From Arthrobacter sp. PGP41 (GTDB lineage: Bacteria > Actinomycetota > Actinomycetes > Actinomycetales > Micrococcaceae), in assembly GCF_002953935.1 (NCBI RefSeq), contig NZ_CP026514.1:1364001-1428000 (forward strand): a stretch of 64,000 bases of DNA, in the 5' to 3' direction. Positions 52,874-61,754 of the stretch are shown piece after piece. Positions within the stretch are counted from its first letter, which is position 1, and every line of letters starts with the position of its first letter. Under the pieces are notes generated by a model that saw only the letters and a list, made by a program, of their open reading frames with translations, did not search any database and was not told the DNA's origin. Position numbers and translations under genes: made by a program.

Positions 52874-54358
52874 ATGCAGACCATTCCGCATTACATCAAC
52901 GGCAACCGCATTGCCGACGCCGAACGCTTCGGCCCCGTCTTCAACCCCGCCACCGGGGAACAGGAGAAGCAGGTGGCCCTGGCTTCCGCGGCCCGGGTGG
53001 AGGAAGCCATTGCCGCTGCCAAGGCCGCGCTGCCGGCCTGGCGGGCAACGAGCCTGGCCAAGCGGACCAACATCTTCTTCCGCGTCCGCGAGATCCTCAC
53101 CCAGCGGAAGCCCGAGCTGGCGGCCATCCTGACCAGCGAGCACGGCAAGGTACTCTCCGACGCTGAAGGGGAGATTTCCCGCGGCCTGGAGAACATCGAG
53201 TTCGCCACCGGGCTGTCCCACATGCTCAAGGGCGAACGCGCAGAGCAGGTGTCCAGCGGCGTGGACGTCCACTCCGTCAGGCAGCCTGTGGGAGTCGTTG
53301 CCTGCATCACCCCGTTCAATTTTCCGGCCATGGTGCCGCTCTGGATGATCGGCAGTGCCTTGGCCTGCGGCAATACCGTGCTCCTGAAGCCCAGCGAAAA
53401 GGATCCCTCCTCAGCCGTGTTCATCGCGGAGGTCTTCGCGGAGGCGGGCCTGCCTGCCGGTGTGCTGAACGTGGTCCAGGGCGATAAGGAGGCTGTGGAC
53501 GTCCTGCTCGAGCACCCGGACGTCAAAGCCGTCAGCTTCGTGGGCTCAACGCCCATCGCGCAGTCGATCTACAAGCGCGCAGCGGACCACGGCAAGCGGG
53601 TCCAGGCCCTGGGCGGCGCCAAGAACCACATGGTGGTCCTGCCTGACGCGGACCTGGACATGGCAGCGGACGCGGCCATTTCGGCGGCCTACGGCTCCGC
53701 GGGTGAGCGCTGCATGGCGGTCAGCGTGCTCGTCGCCGTCGGCAATATCGCCGACGACCTCGTCGCGGCCATCAAAACCCGGATGGCCACCCTGAAGATC
53801 GGTCCGGGCACCGACCCTGCTTCGCAGATGGGCCCGCTGATCACCGCCGAACACCGCGCCAAAGTTGCTTCCTACGTGGCAGGTGCTGAAAACGAGGGCG
53901 CCACGGTGGTTGTTGACGGGCGCTCGCAGCAGTTCGATTCAAACGGGTTCTTCATCGGCGTCAGCCTGGTGGACCACGTGAAGCCGGGAATGAAGGTGTA
54001 CGACGACGAAATCTTCGGCCCCGTCCTGTCCGTGGTCCGCGTGGACACCTACAGCGACGCCGTCCGCCTGGTCAACGACAACGAGTTCGGCAACGGGGTT
54101 GCCATCTTCACCCGCGACGGCGGCGCCGCCCGGCAGTTCGAGTTCGACGTCGAGGCGGGCATGGTGGGCGTCAACGTGCCCATCCCGGTACCGGTGGGCA
54201 CCTTTTCCTTCGGCGGCTGGAAGAACTCGCTGTTCGGGGACACGCACATGTACGGGCCGGAGAGCATCCGGTTCTACACCAGGGGCAAGGTGGTCACCAC
54301 GCGGTGGCCGGACCCTGCCACGTCCGTGATTGACCTGGGCTTCCCGCAGGTGGACTGA
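52874..54358 (+). CDS. mmsA: Methylmalonate-semialdehyde dehydrogenase (CoA-acylating)
   Basis: MmsA (494 residues) converts methylmalonate semialdehyde with CoA and NAD to propionyl-CoA. It is an aldehyde-dehydrogenase family member with catalytic Cys280 in GERCMAVSV, the family's PFNFPAMVPLWM opening and VNVPIPVPVGTFSFGG near the end. It may also accept malonate semialdehyde (IolA-like). With mmsB it makes a two-gene valine-catabolic unit. Confidence 0.96.
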   Translation: MQTIPHYINGNRIADAERFGPVFNPATGEQEKQVALASAARVEEAIAAAKAALPAWRATSLAKRTNIFFRVREILTQRKPELAAILTSEHGKVLSDAEGEISRGLENIEFATGLSHMLKGERAEQVSSGVDVHSVRQPVGVVACITPFNFPAMVPLWMIGSALACGNTVLLKPSEKDPSSAVFIAEVFAEAGLPAGVLNVVQGDKEAVDVLLEHPDVKAVSFVGSTPIAQSIYKRAADHGKRVQALGGAKNHMVVLPDADLDMAADAAISAAYGSAGERCMAVSVLVAVGNIADDLVAAIKTRMATLKIGPGTDPASQMGPLITAEHRAKVASYVAGAENEGATVVVDGRSQQFDSNGFFIGVSLVDHVKPGMKVYDDEIFGPVLSVVRVDTYSDAVRLVNDNEFGNGVAIFTRDGGAARQFEFDVEAGMVGVNVPIPVPVGTFSFGGWKNSLFGDTHMYGPESIRFYTRGKVVTTRWPDPATSVIDLGFPQVD

Positions 54359-54378
54359 AACCAGCGGCATCCCGAAAC

Positions 54379-54447
54379 AGCAACGCGGGGTCACTTCACG
54401 CCCGTCCGAGACCGGATATCGGGCATGAAGTGACCCCGCGTTGCTTT
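54379..54447. terminator. Long imperfect palindrome between convergent genes
   Basis: Twenty-base perfect arms (agcaacgcggggtcacttca, 54379-54398, and its complement at 54426-54445) extend inwards, with one mismatch, by five more pairs and enclose a small inner hairpin (tccg/cgga). It lies between mmsA (+) and the SHOCT gene (-) and is followed by TTT. A different repeat from the 31937 family; likely bidirectional terminator. Confidence 0.7.
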
Positions 54448-54457
54448 AGCGGGAAGG

Positions 54458-54937
54458 CTAGCCGTTCATGATTTCGCCGCGGCGGGTCATGTACTCCTCC
54501 ACGGAAAGTTCCCCGTTGCTGTACTTCTCATCAAGTTCGGCAAGCTTGCGGGCGCGGTAGCCCTGCGGGGCCGACGGCGGCGGGGGAGTCGCCGGGGCCG
54601 CAGGCTGCTGCGGGGCTTCTGCGTGCGGGGCCGGCTGTACGGGCGGCAGGGGCTGGCCGTACGGCGGAAACTGCTGGTCCATCGGCGGGAGCGGCGCGGG
54701 CCGGTCAAGCTGGCGGAATCCGCCGCTGAAGTAGTCCTGCTGGGTGAAGCCGTCCCGGGGCTGCTTGCTCTGCGGGCCGTTGGAGCCGGGGAAGATTCCG
54801 CCGCCCGGGAACTGTTCGGGGTACCGTCCGGAGAAGCTTTGATCCTGGTTGCGGCGGGCCACGGACTTCCGGTACATCCGCATGGCCATCGGGATCAGGA
54901 ATGACAAAATGATGATCCAGAAAAACAAGTTGCTCAC
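54458..54937 (-). CDS. Small membrane protein with C-terminal SHOCT domain
   Basis: A 159-residue protein starting at GTG 54937. One N-terminal membrane helix (NLFFWIIILSFLIPMAM) precedes a basic, Gln/Pro-rich linker (~35-120) and a C-terminal SHOCT motif (RKLAELDEKYSNGELSVEEY). SHOCT is a short domain of unknown function found at protein ends, often in oligomeric membrane proteins. The - strand AlkZ-like gene ends 13 bases upstream of its start. No specific function assigned. Confidence 0.85.
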   Translation of the reverse strand: MSNLFFWIIILSFLIPMAMRMYRKSVARRNQDQSFSGRYPEQFPGGGIFPGSNGPQSKQPRDGFTQQDYFSGGFRQLDRPAPLPPMDQQFPPYGQPLPPVQPAPHAEAPQQPAAPATPPPPSAPQGYRARKLAELDEKYSNGELSVEEYMTRRGEIMNG

Positions 54938-54950
54938 GGTGCCGTGCCTC

Positions 54951-56141
54951 TCATGTGTGTCCTTCCAGCTTAGCCCCGTAGCGGACGCGGACGGCCGGGA
55001 GCGCGAGGAAAGCGGCGTACCGGTCCACGGCCTCCTGGACTGCGGCTGACAACACTGCCGCCGGCAATGGCGGTCCCGGAGAATCACCTGGACCAGGGAG
55101 CCGGATATCAAGCTCGCACCTGCGGGGAAGCAGCGTGTGCCGCCAGGACCCCACCATCCGCCCGTCCAGCAAAACCACGTGCATCGGTTGGCCTTGGAAG
55201 GGGAAGGCCGGGACGCCACCGCCCATATAGTGCCGGGTAGCGGAGTAGCCCATGATGTATTCGTCGTAGCACTGGATCAGGTCGATCCGTGGCCCGGCCT
55301 CCGCTGCAGTGCCGGCAGGGCGAACGGCGGCGTCTGCACGGTGGTAGTGCACGACGCCGTCAATCGCCGTTTCGGCGAGCGTTGCGGGCTGTGCCGCCAG
55401 GGTGAGTTTCAGGCCCTCCCGCACCTCCGTCATTGTCAAACCCGACCAGTCCGCGCAGTCCTTGACGGTGGCGGGACCACGGCTGGTGAAGTAGCGCCGG
55501 GCTAATTCAGCCAACGCTTCCGCGCGGGTGGGGCCCGGCTCCGGTCCGGCCGGAACCCGTTCGTCGAACAGCGCATACGTCTGCTTTAGGGCACCCCCGG
55601 CGCTGCGCACCGGCGTTCCGCTCACCAGGACGCCGCTGATTTCGGCGTGCATGACCAGGTAGGCGAGCTCCAGGCCCTTGGCCGCAAACCCGGCTTCCCG
55701 CAGTTTTTCGGCGAGGCCTTCGCGCGGAAGGTGGTTTCCGTCCTCGACTGCCCGGGCCAGGACCTGCGCGCTGCGGGCGGCCGTTGCCGCGTCAATGCCG
55801 GTGCGGCGGTAGGTCGGGGCATTGGCCTGCCCAAGCCGGGGCGCCGACAATGCAAGGAGCCACCGGAGGTCCTCCCGGTGGACAAAATGCCAGGTTGGCC
55901 GGAGGATGTGCGTGCGCAGTATCCGGCCGTCGGCCACGGCCTGCTCGATGTCCAAGGCGGTAACGGGTGGATTGGCGGTGCCTGACACGCGCTGCGCCAG
56001 GCTCCACCTCGCATAGGGAAACTCCTGCGCCTGAAGGGCCAGCAGGCTCCGCAGTGCGGCCTCCGGCGAGGGGGCGGCGGGTTCCCGGAGCATTTGGGCA
56101 TGAAGCCGCAGCCGCACTGCCGCGTCCGGTTCCATGTCCAT
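54951..56141 (-). CDS. HTH_42 / AlkZ-like winged-helix DNA-binding protein
   Basis: A 396-residue protein of the HTH_42 (DUF1006, YcaQ/AlkZ) superfamily, whose characterised members are DNA glycosylases that excise bulky or crosslinked alkyl bases. The catalytic Q-x-Q/D motif is Gln37-Ala-Gln39 in LLALQAQEF, at the same numbers as in Streptomyces AlkZ. Tandem winged helices follow (TWHFVHREDLRWLL, VKDCADWSGL). It is not next to an antibiotic gene cluster, so a general alkyl-damage role is more likely than a self-resistance one; activity is not proven. Confidence 0.85.
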   Translation of the reverse strand: MDMEPDAAVRLRLHAQMLREPAAPSPEAALRSLLALQAQEFPYARWSLAQRVSGTANPPVTALDIEQAVADGRILRTHILRPTWHFVHREDLRWLLALSAPRLGQANAPTYRRTGIDAATAARSAQVLARAVEDGNHLPREGLAEKLREAGFAAKGLELAYLVMHAEISGVLVSGTPVRSAGGALKQTYALFDERVPAGPEPGPTRAEALAELARRYFTSRGPATVKDCADWSGLTMTEVREGLKLTLAAQPATLAETAIDGVVHYHRADAAVRPAGTAAEAGPRIDLIQCYDEYIMGYSATRHYMGGGVPAFPFQGQPMHVVLLDGRMVGSWRHTLLPRRCELDIRLPGPGDSPGPPLPAAVLSAAVQEAVDRYAAFLALPAVRVRYGAKLEGHT

Positions 56142-56185
56142 TGCCAGCTAATCCGCTGCCTGATGCCCTATCCCGGAAACCTGCG

Positions 56186-57064
56186 CTATCGCCGGGCAGC
56201 CTCGGTGCTGCCCAGTGGGCCCTCGCCGGAACCCAACGGAACGCCCGGCCCGAAGACTGGGCCCGGCGTCGGCCGTTTCGCGGTGATGCCGTCACCGGAG
56301 GACTGGTTGCGCAGCCGCCGAAGCACCCACGGCACGAAGTACTGCCGGGCCCACACCAGGTCGCCCGAGCGCGCCTCGCGCCACGTCCGTGGCGGAAACG
56401 GCTTGGGCTGAAGCGGCTCCAGCGTGTGCTCCACGTTCAGCGAGTCCAGCACCATGGCGGCGATGGTGTGGTGGCCCAGGGGGGAGAAGTGCAGCCGGTC
56501 CTGGTCCCACATCCGGGGATCGCTGAGCTGGCGGAGGGACCACATGTCCGCGATCACGGCGTCGTGCCTGGCGGCGACGGTCCGCAGGTTTTCGTTGTAG
56601 ATGGCAACCTTGCTGCGGATCCTGCCGAGCACGGAAGTGCCGGTGTCCGGACCATTGAAGAGCACCACGGTGGCACCGCCCATGGCCAGGATCTGGACCA
56701 CCGAGTCGAGCTTCTCGGCGAGGGCGTCGGGGTCCCCGCCCGGACGCAGCAGGTCATTGCCGCCGGCGGAAAGGGTGACCAGATCGGGCTTCAGCGCAAG
56801 GCACGGAGCGAGCTGCTGGTCCACGATCTGCTGCAGCAGCCGGCCGCGCACCGCCAGGTTTGCGTAGGCGAAGTCCGGCTTGGTGCGGCTGAGCTCCTCC
56901 GCCACCCTGTCTGCCCAGCCGCGGAACGCGCCCGGGCTTGAGGGTTCGGGGTCTCCAATGCCCTCGGTGAAGGAATCGCCCATGGCCACGTAGCGGGTCC
57001 AGGGGTGGGATCCGGAATGCGCGGGCGGGGTCTGGATAGCACTTTCTTCAGTCACGGTCTCCAT
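56186..57064 (-). CDS. SGNH/GDSL hydrolase
   Basis: A 292-residue esterase/lipase-type SGNH hydrolase: Ser31 in GDSFTEG, Gly/Asn in blocks II and III (GGND, Asn103) and Asp189/His192 in DRLHFS. No signal peptide. The ATG at 57064 is 61 bases from the divergent esterase start. The last ~70 residues are an Arg/Pro-rich tail. Substrate unknown. Confidence 0.93.
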   Translation of the reverse strand: METVTEESAIQTPPAHSGSHPWTRYVAMGDSFTEGIGDPEPSSPGAFRGWADRVAEELSRTKPDFAYANLAVRGRLLQQIVDQQLAPCLALKPDLVTLSAGGNDLLRPGGDPDALAEKLDSVVQILAMGGATVVLFNGPDTGTSVLGRIRSKVAIYNENLRTVAARHDAVIADMWSLRQLSDPRMWDQDRLHFSPLGHHTIAAMVLDSLNVEHTLEPLQPKPFPPRTWREARSGDLVWARQYFVPWVLRRLRNQSSGDGITAKRPTPGPVFGPGVPLGSGEGPLGSTEAARR

Positions 57065-57125
57065 CCTGCCTTTCGCTTCTCTGGCTACGCGAACGTAGGT
57101 TGTTACCTCTTAGTAACTGGTAAGA

Positions 57126-57785
57126 ATGGAAACCATGACTGAAGCCGAAGTATTTCCTGCCCCTGTCGTTTTGTGGTCCCATCCGGAGGACCAGCGCGAC
57201 GGCAAGCCGCTGCTGGTGCTGCTGCACGGCTACGGAGCCAACGAGCAGGACCTGCTGAGCCTGGCCGACCTGCTGCCCGGCGACTTCGCGGTCGCCTCGA
57301 TCCGGGCGCCCATCGCCATGGGCCCCGGGTTCACCTGGTTCCCGCTCACCGCGTCCATTGACTACTCGCTCGAGCGGGTCAAAGCCGCGTCCTCCTTCGT
57401 GCTGGACTGGATCGACACCATCAGGGCGGGGCACCCGTCGGTGTCCCTGCTCGGTTTCTCCATGGGCATGGCCATGGCCACCACGCTCCTGCGGCAGCGG
57501 CCCACGGACTTCGCAGCCGTCGTCGGACTCTCAGGCTTTGTGGTGGACGCCGGCGACGATCCCAGCTTCCGGGATGACGAGCTGGACGGAACTATTCCGA
57601 TGTTCTGGGGCCGTGACCAGCAGGACCCCGTAATCACCCCGGACAAAATCGACTTCACCATGGCCTGGGTCCGCAAGCACGTCAGGCTCACCAAGGTGCT
57701 CTACACCGGCATGTGGCACGGGATCAACCAGCAGGAGATCGGGCACGTGGGCGAGTTCCTCACCCACGAGGTCCTCAAGAAGTAG
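57126..57785 (+). CDS. Alpha/beta hydrolase, carboxylesterase/phospholipase family
   Basis: A 219-residue serine hydrolase of the YpfH/acyl-protein-thioesterase-like group: LVLLHGYGANEQDL oxyanion region, nucleophile Ser112 in LLGFSMGMAM, and a C-terminal Trp-His near MWHGINQQE. The ATG at 57126 could be replaced by ATG 57135. It is divergent from the GDSL gene across 61 bases that contain a GTTAC/GTAAC inverted repeat (57102-57117). Confidence 0.92.
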   Translation: METMTEAEVFPAPVVLWSHPEDQRDGKPLLVLLHGYGANEQDLLSLADLLPGDFAVASIRAPIAMGPGFTWFPLTASIDYSLERVKAASSFVLDWIDTIRAGHPSVSLLGFSMGMAMATTLLRQRPTDFAAVVGLSGFVVDAGDDPSFRDDELDGTIPMFWGRDQQDPVITPDKIDFTMAWVRKHVRLTKVLYTGMWHGINQQEIGHVGEFLTHEVLKK

Positions 57786-57791
57786 GACCTA

Positions 57792-57830
57792 TGACGCCGG
57801 GCGGCGGGCCAGTGCCGCCCTTCGGCGTCA
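57792..57830. terminator. Bipartite hairpin between convergent esterase and S4 genes
   Basis: TGACGCC/GGCGTCA and GGGCGGC/GCCGCCC stems stack with a 3-base bulge. The outer right arm includes the stop codon of the - strand S4 gene (57828-57830). No T-run, but the position fits a shared terminator. Confidence 0.6.
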
Positions 57831-58055
57831 GGCTGCGGGCGCTGCCACGCGCACAGTCTGCCCGTTCACCGTGACGGTGTCCCCGTTGTGCAGCTGCCGG
57901 CCGCGGCGGTCGTCGATTTCCCCGTTGACCTTGACGAGCCCGTTCTTAATGAGCTCCGCCGCTTCCACCCCGTCCTCCACCAGGTTGGCGAGCTTCAGGA
58001 GCTGGCCAAGGCGGATCATGCTGTCGCGGATGGTGATCTCTTCAACATTGCTCAT
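57828..58055 (-). CDS. S4-domain RNA-binding protein (YaaA/RqcP-like)
   Basis: A 75-residue protein consisting of a single S4 RNA-binding fold (ITIRDSMIRLGQLLKLANLV, NGLVKVNGEIDDRRGRQL). Related small S4 proteins act in ribosome biogenesis or ribosome-associated quality control (RqcP/YlmH-like) or are of unknown role. It is divergent from the DUF606 transporter gene. Confidence 0.88.
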   Translation of the reverse strand: MSNVEEITIRDSMIRLGQLLKLANLVEDGVEAAELIKNGLVKVNGEIDDRRGRQLHNGDTVTVNGQTVRVAAPAA

Positions 58056-58088
58056 AGAAGCAATGATGCCTGACGTAAGGTGGATTCA

Positions 58089-59090
58089 ATGACCCCCAGC
58101 CCCCGCCTGCCGCTGATCGCAGGCCTTCCCCTGGCGGTGGGCGCGGGCCTCGCCATTCCCGTCCAGGGCCGTATCAACGGAGCCCTTGGAGCCCGCCTCA
58201 ACGACGGCATCGCCGCCGCAGTGGTGAGTTTCAGCACCGGACTGGTGTTGATGATCCTCATCTCGCTGGTCCTGCCGCGCGGCCGGGCCGGCCTGGCCAG
58301 GATCCTGCCCGCAGTCCGGAGCAGGGCTTTTCCGCGCGTGTACGTCCTGGCCGGCGGCATCGGCGCGCTCTTCGTCTTCGCCCAGTCCTTCACAGTGGCA
58401 CTCCTTGGCGTTGCCCTGTTCACGGTCGCCACGGTCACCGGCCAGACCGTCAGCGGGCTGCTGGTCGACCGGCTGGGCATCGGACCGGCCGGCCGGAAAC
58501 CCGTCACCGGCATCCGCGTCGTTGGCTGCCTGTTGACCATTGCCGCCGTGGCCTGGGCCGTTTCGCCCCGCTTCACTGGATCAACGGGCATGGCCTCCGA
58601 CGCCGGCGCAGGACCAGGCGGCGGCGCGGCGGCCCTGCTTGTTCCGCTCCTGTTGCCGGTGGCGGCAGGGTTCCTGATGAGCTTCCAGCAGGCCATGAAC
58701 GGAACAGCCACCGTCCACTACGGCACGCCCATCGCTGCAACGCTGGTCAACTTCGTGGCCGGCTCCGCCGTACTGTGGGCCGCGTACGCCATCAAAGTCT
58801 CGGTGGCCGGATGGGGCAATCCGCTGCCGGGGGAGTGGTGGTACTACGTGGGCGGTCCCATGGGCTGCGTGTTCATCGGGCTGGGCGCGCTGCTGGTCCG
58901 CAGCCTGGGGGTCCTGGTCACCGGACTGGGCATGATTGCCGGGCAACTGCTGGGTTCGCTCGCCCTGGATGTCGTGCTGCCAACTCCGGGGACGGTAGTG
59001 GCGCCGGCCACGGTGCTGGGCACCATCCTTACCCTCGCCGCCATCATCCTTGCCACGCTGCCATGGCCGCGGGGCGCGCTGCGCAGGTAG
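58089..59090 (+). CDS. DMT family transporter (DUF606/YdcZ)
   Basis: A 333-residue membrane protein of ten helices with two DUF606 (YdcZ) repeats, each opening with GxPLAVGAGLAIPVQGRIN or LMSFQQAMNG. The ATG at 58089 has AAGGTGG 5 bases upstream; an in-frame GTG at 58080 overlaps that site. Substrate unknown. A stretch of 144 bases follows before glyS with no feature I can name. Confidence 0.88.
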   Translation: MTPSPRLPLIAGLPLAVGAGLAIPVQGRINGALGARLNDGIAAAVVSFSTGLVLMILISLVLPRGRAGLARILPAVRSRAFPRVYVLAGGIGALFVFAQSFTVALLGVALFTVATVTGQTVSGLLVDRLGIGPAGRKPVTGIRVVGCLLTIAAVAWAVSPRFTGSTGMASDAGAGPGGGAAALLVPLLLPVAAGFLMSFQQAMNGTATVHYGTPIAATLVNFVAGSAVLWAAYAIKVSVAGWGNPLPGEWWYYVGGPMGCVFIGLGALLVRSLGVLVTGLGMIAGQLLGSLALDVVLPTPGTVVAPATVLGTILTLAAIILATLPWPRGALRR

Positions 59091-59234
59091 CGGCCGGTAG
59101 GCTAGGGCACGCAGCTTTTTCGCTTTCCCTTCATCCGCCCCGCCCGGCAACCAGAGATATCCCGCCGCTGGTTCCACCGGGCCAGCAAACCGCGGACCGC
59201 ACCCAGCGGCCCTGTAGAAATTGGAGTTACCCCC

Positions 59235-60620
59235 ATGGCAGCAAAATCCGTTCTCGACCAGGTCATTTCCCTCTCCAAGCGCAGGGGATTCGTGTTCCAG
59301 GCCGGTGAGATCTACGGAGGTTCGCGCTCTGCCTGGGACTACGGCCCCCTTGGCGCCGAGCTGAAGGAAAACATCAAGCGCCAGTGGTGGCAGTCCATGG
59401 TCCGCGGGCGCGAGGACGTGGTGGGCCTGGACTCCTCCGTCATCCTGCCCCGCCAGGTGTGGGAAGCCTCCGGGCATGTGGAGGTCTTCTCCGACCCCCT
59501 GGTGGAGTGCCTCTCCTGCCACAAGCGCTACCGGGCAGACCACCTCGAGGAAGAGTACGAGGAAAAGAAGGGCCGCCCCGCCGAGAACGGCCTCAAGGAC
59601 ATCGCCTGCGCCAACTGCGGCACCCGCGGCGAATGGACCGAACCGCAGGAATTCTCCGGCCTGCTCAAGACCTACCTGGGTCCGGTTGCCAGCGAAGAGG
59701 GCCTGCACTACCTGCGTCCGGAGACGGCGCAGGGCATTTTCGTGAACTTCAACAACGTCCTCACCACCTCGCGGAAGAAGCCGCCGTTCGGCATCGGCCA
59801 GATCGGCAAGTCCTTCCGCAACGAGATCACCCCGGGCAACTTCATCTTCCGCACCCGCGAGTTCGAGCAGATGGAGATGGAGTTCTTCGTCGAGCCCGGC
59901 ACCGATGAGGAATGGCACAAGTACTGGATGAACGAGCGCATGGCCTGGTACACCGGCCTGGGCATCCGCGAGGAAAACCTGCGCTTCTTCGAGCACCCGC
60001 AGGAGAAGCTGAGCCACTACTCCAAGGGCACCACGGACATCGAGTACCGCTTCGGCTTCCAGGGCTCCGAGTGGGGCGAACTGGAAGGCATCGCCAACCG
60101 CACAGACTTCGACCTCTCCACGCACGCCAAGGCTTCCGGCACGGACCTGAGCTACTTCAACCAGGCCACCAACGAGCGCTACACCCCCTATGTGATCGAG
60201 CCGGCGGCCGGCCTGACCCGTTCCTTCATGGCCTTCCTGGTGGACGCCTACACCGAGGACGAGGCCCCCAACGCCAAGGGCGGCGTGGACGTCCGCACCG
60301 TCCTGCGGCTGGATCCGCGCCTTGCCCCCGTCAAGGCCGCCGTCCTGCCGCTGAGCCGCAACGAGGACCTGTCCCCGAAGGCCAAGGCCCTGGGTGCGCA
60401 GCTGCGCAAGAACTGGAACATCGACTTCGACGACGCCGGCGCCATTGGCCGCCGCTACCGCCGCCAGGACGAAATCGGTACCCCGTTCTGCATCACTGTG
60501 GACTTCGACACCCTCGAGGACCAGGCAGTGACCATCCGCGAGCGGGACACCATGAGCCAGGAACGCGTCTCCCTGGACAAGGTGGAGGGCTACCTGGCCG
60601 CACGCCTGATCGGCGCCTAG
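59235..60620 (+). CDS. glyS: Glycyl-tRNA synthetase (dimeric type)
   Basis: GlyRS (461 residues) of the alpha2 class II type, which charges tRNA(Gly). The N-terminal [19 protein letters not shown], the [13 protein letters not shown] strand, a zinc-like CxxC pair ([19 protein letters not shown]) and the class II motifs ([20 protein letters not shown]) are present, with a C-terminal anticodon-binding domain. A GNAT gene begins 2 bases after the stop, so the two are co-transcribed. Confidence 0.98.
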   Translation: MAAKSVLDQVISLSKRRGFVFQAGEIYGGSRSAWDYGPLGAELKENIKRQWWQSMVRGREDVVGLDSSVILPRQVWEASGHVEVFSDPLVECLSCHKRYRADHLEEEYEEKKGRPAENGLKDIACANCGTRGEWTEPQEFSGLLKTYLGPVASEEGLHYLRPETAQGIFVNFNNVLTTSRKKPPFGIGQIGKSFRNEITPGNFIFRTREFEQMEMEFFVEPGTDEEWHKYWMNERMAWYTGLGIREENLRFFEHPQEKLSHYSKGTTDIEYRFGFQGSEWGELEGIANRTDFDLSTHAKASGTDLSYFNQATNERYTPYVIEPAAGLTRSFMAFLVDAYTEDEAPNAKGGVDVRTVLRLDPRLAPVKAAVLPLSRNEDLSPKAKALGAQLRKNWNIDFDDAGAIGRRYRRQDEIGTPFCITVDFDTLEDQAVTIRERDTMSQERVSLDKVEGYLAARLIGA

Positions 60621-60622
60621 CC

Positions 60623-61657
60623 ATGGCCATCGAATACCGCGAATGGCGGGAAGGCGACGACCTCGCCCTGCTGGAGATCTGGGGCGACCCGGAGACCCAG
60701 CAGGCCCGCCAGTTCCGGGGCGCGTTGACCCTGTCCTCCGACGGGAGCGGCGGCACGCCGTGGCGCCGCTGCATCGTTGCCGAGGACGTGATCGACGGCG
60801 TCGGCATCCCCGTGGCGGCGGGCGTGGTCTACGAGGCGTCGCTGCACCCTGAACGGCTCTGGGCCTACATCGAAGTGGCCCGGGACCACCGGCGTTCCGG
60901 CATCGGTGCCACCCTCCTGACCATGCTGCGCCGCGAGGCCGGCCAGTCGCCGTCGGGCGTTTCCAAACTCCGCGCCAAAGTGGAGCCGGGCACTCCGGGG
61001 GCCGCTTTCGCGGAGGCCTTCGAGCTTGCGCCCATCCAGCGTTCGCGGCTGGTGGTCATAGAACCGGGAGCCCTGCGGCTTCCTGTGTTCCCTGCCGGGG
61101 ACGACGGCGGCGGGCCCGCCAACGATGAAAATGCGGGCTCCGACATCGTGATGGACCTCGCAACAGGGTCCGTTGAATTGACCGACGTTGTGGGCAGGTA
61201 CTACACCTCGATCCACGGCTGGGATTCGCCCGGAGTGCTCTCGGTGGGGCAGGTGCAGAAGCTGTTCCTGGACGACCTCACCGGTGCCCACGGCGCCATC
61301 GTGCTGCGGGCGCGGCCAGAGTCTGCGTTCGGCGCCGGCGTGGCGCCCACCAGGAAGGGCCGGATCCGGGCCTTCGCCGTGAGCTACGCCGCGCCCGCCA
61401 ACCCGGACGCGGCACCAGGCCAGGAAGCTGCCGGACCTGAAGCGCCCACGGACGTGTTCGTCGGCCATGAACCCGGCCTCGCCGCGGATGATGCTGCGGA
61501 AGCGGTCCGGGACATGCTCGCGCTGATCGCGTACCAGCACCCGGTGATGCTGGAACTGGACGACTCCATGACGGCCCTCCGTGCCGCCGTCGAGCCCCTG
61601 CTGGAAAGCGGCAAGGCGCGGCTTGCCGGCCCGGAAACCCTCATCGTCTCGGACTAG
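60623..61657 (+). CDS. GNAT family N-acetyltransferase
   Basis: A 344-residue GNAT-like protein with an acetyl-CoA site VARDHRRSGIGATLLTML at ~85-105 and a long C-terminal part (~190-344) that looks like a second, weaker GNAT-like half. The ATG at 60623 is 2 bases after glyS. The protein is hydrophilic; acceptor unknown. The stop is followed by a palindromic element. Confidence 0.88.
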   Translation: MAIEYREWREGDDLALLEIWGDPETQQARQFRGALTLSSDGSGGTPWRRCIVAEDVIDGVGIPVAAGVVYEASLHPERLWAYIEVARDHRRSGIGATLLTMLRREAGQSPSGVSKLRAKVEPGTPGAAFAEAFELAPIQRSRLVVIEPGALRLPVFPAGDDGGGPANDENAGSDIVMDLATGSVELTDVVGRYYTSIHGWDSPGVLSVGQVQKLFLDDLTGAHGAIVLRARPESAFGAGVAPTRKGRIRAFAVSYAAPANPDAAPGQEAAGPEAPTDVFVGHEPGLAADDAAEAVRDMLALIAYQHPVMLELDDSMTALRAAVEPLLESGKARLAGPETLIVSD

Positions 61658-61667
61658 CCCCGCCAAG

Positions 61668-61733
61668 CCCAACCAGGTAGCGCCAAGTGTCGTTATGGGG
61701 CCTCAAAACGACACTTAGCGCTACCTGGTTGGG
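61668..61733. terminator. Palindromic element (copy 3) between convergent genes
   Basis: Thirty-three-base arms match at 30 positions with no spacer and share the core GGTAGCGCYAAGTGTCGTTW with the copies at 31937 and 32718. It lies between the GNAT (+) and hydrolase (-) genes, as expected of a bidirectional terminator. Confidence 0.8.
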
Positions 61734-61754
61734 GGAGGGGCTGGGGGCCGGGGC

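Noticed and set aside
59091..59234. T-box leader for glyS
   Set aside because: No specifier stem or T-box core sequence (TGGNACCGCG-like) is present in the 144-base gap.
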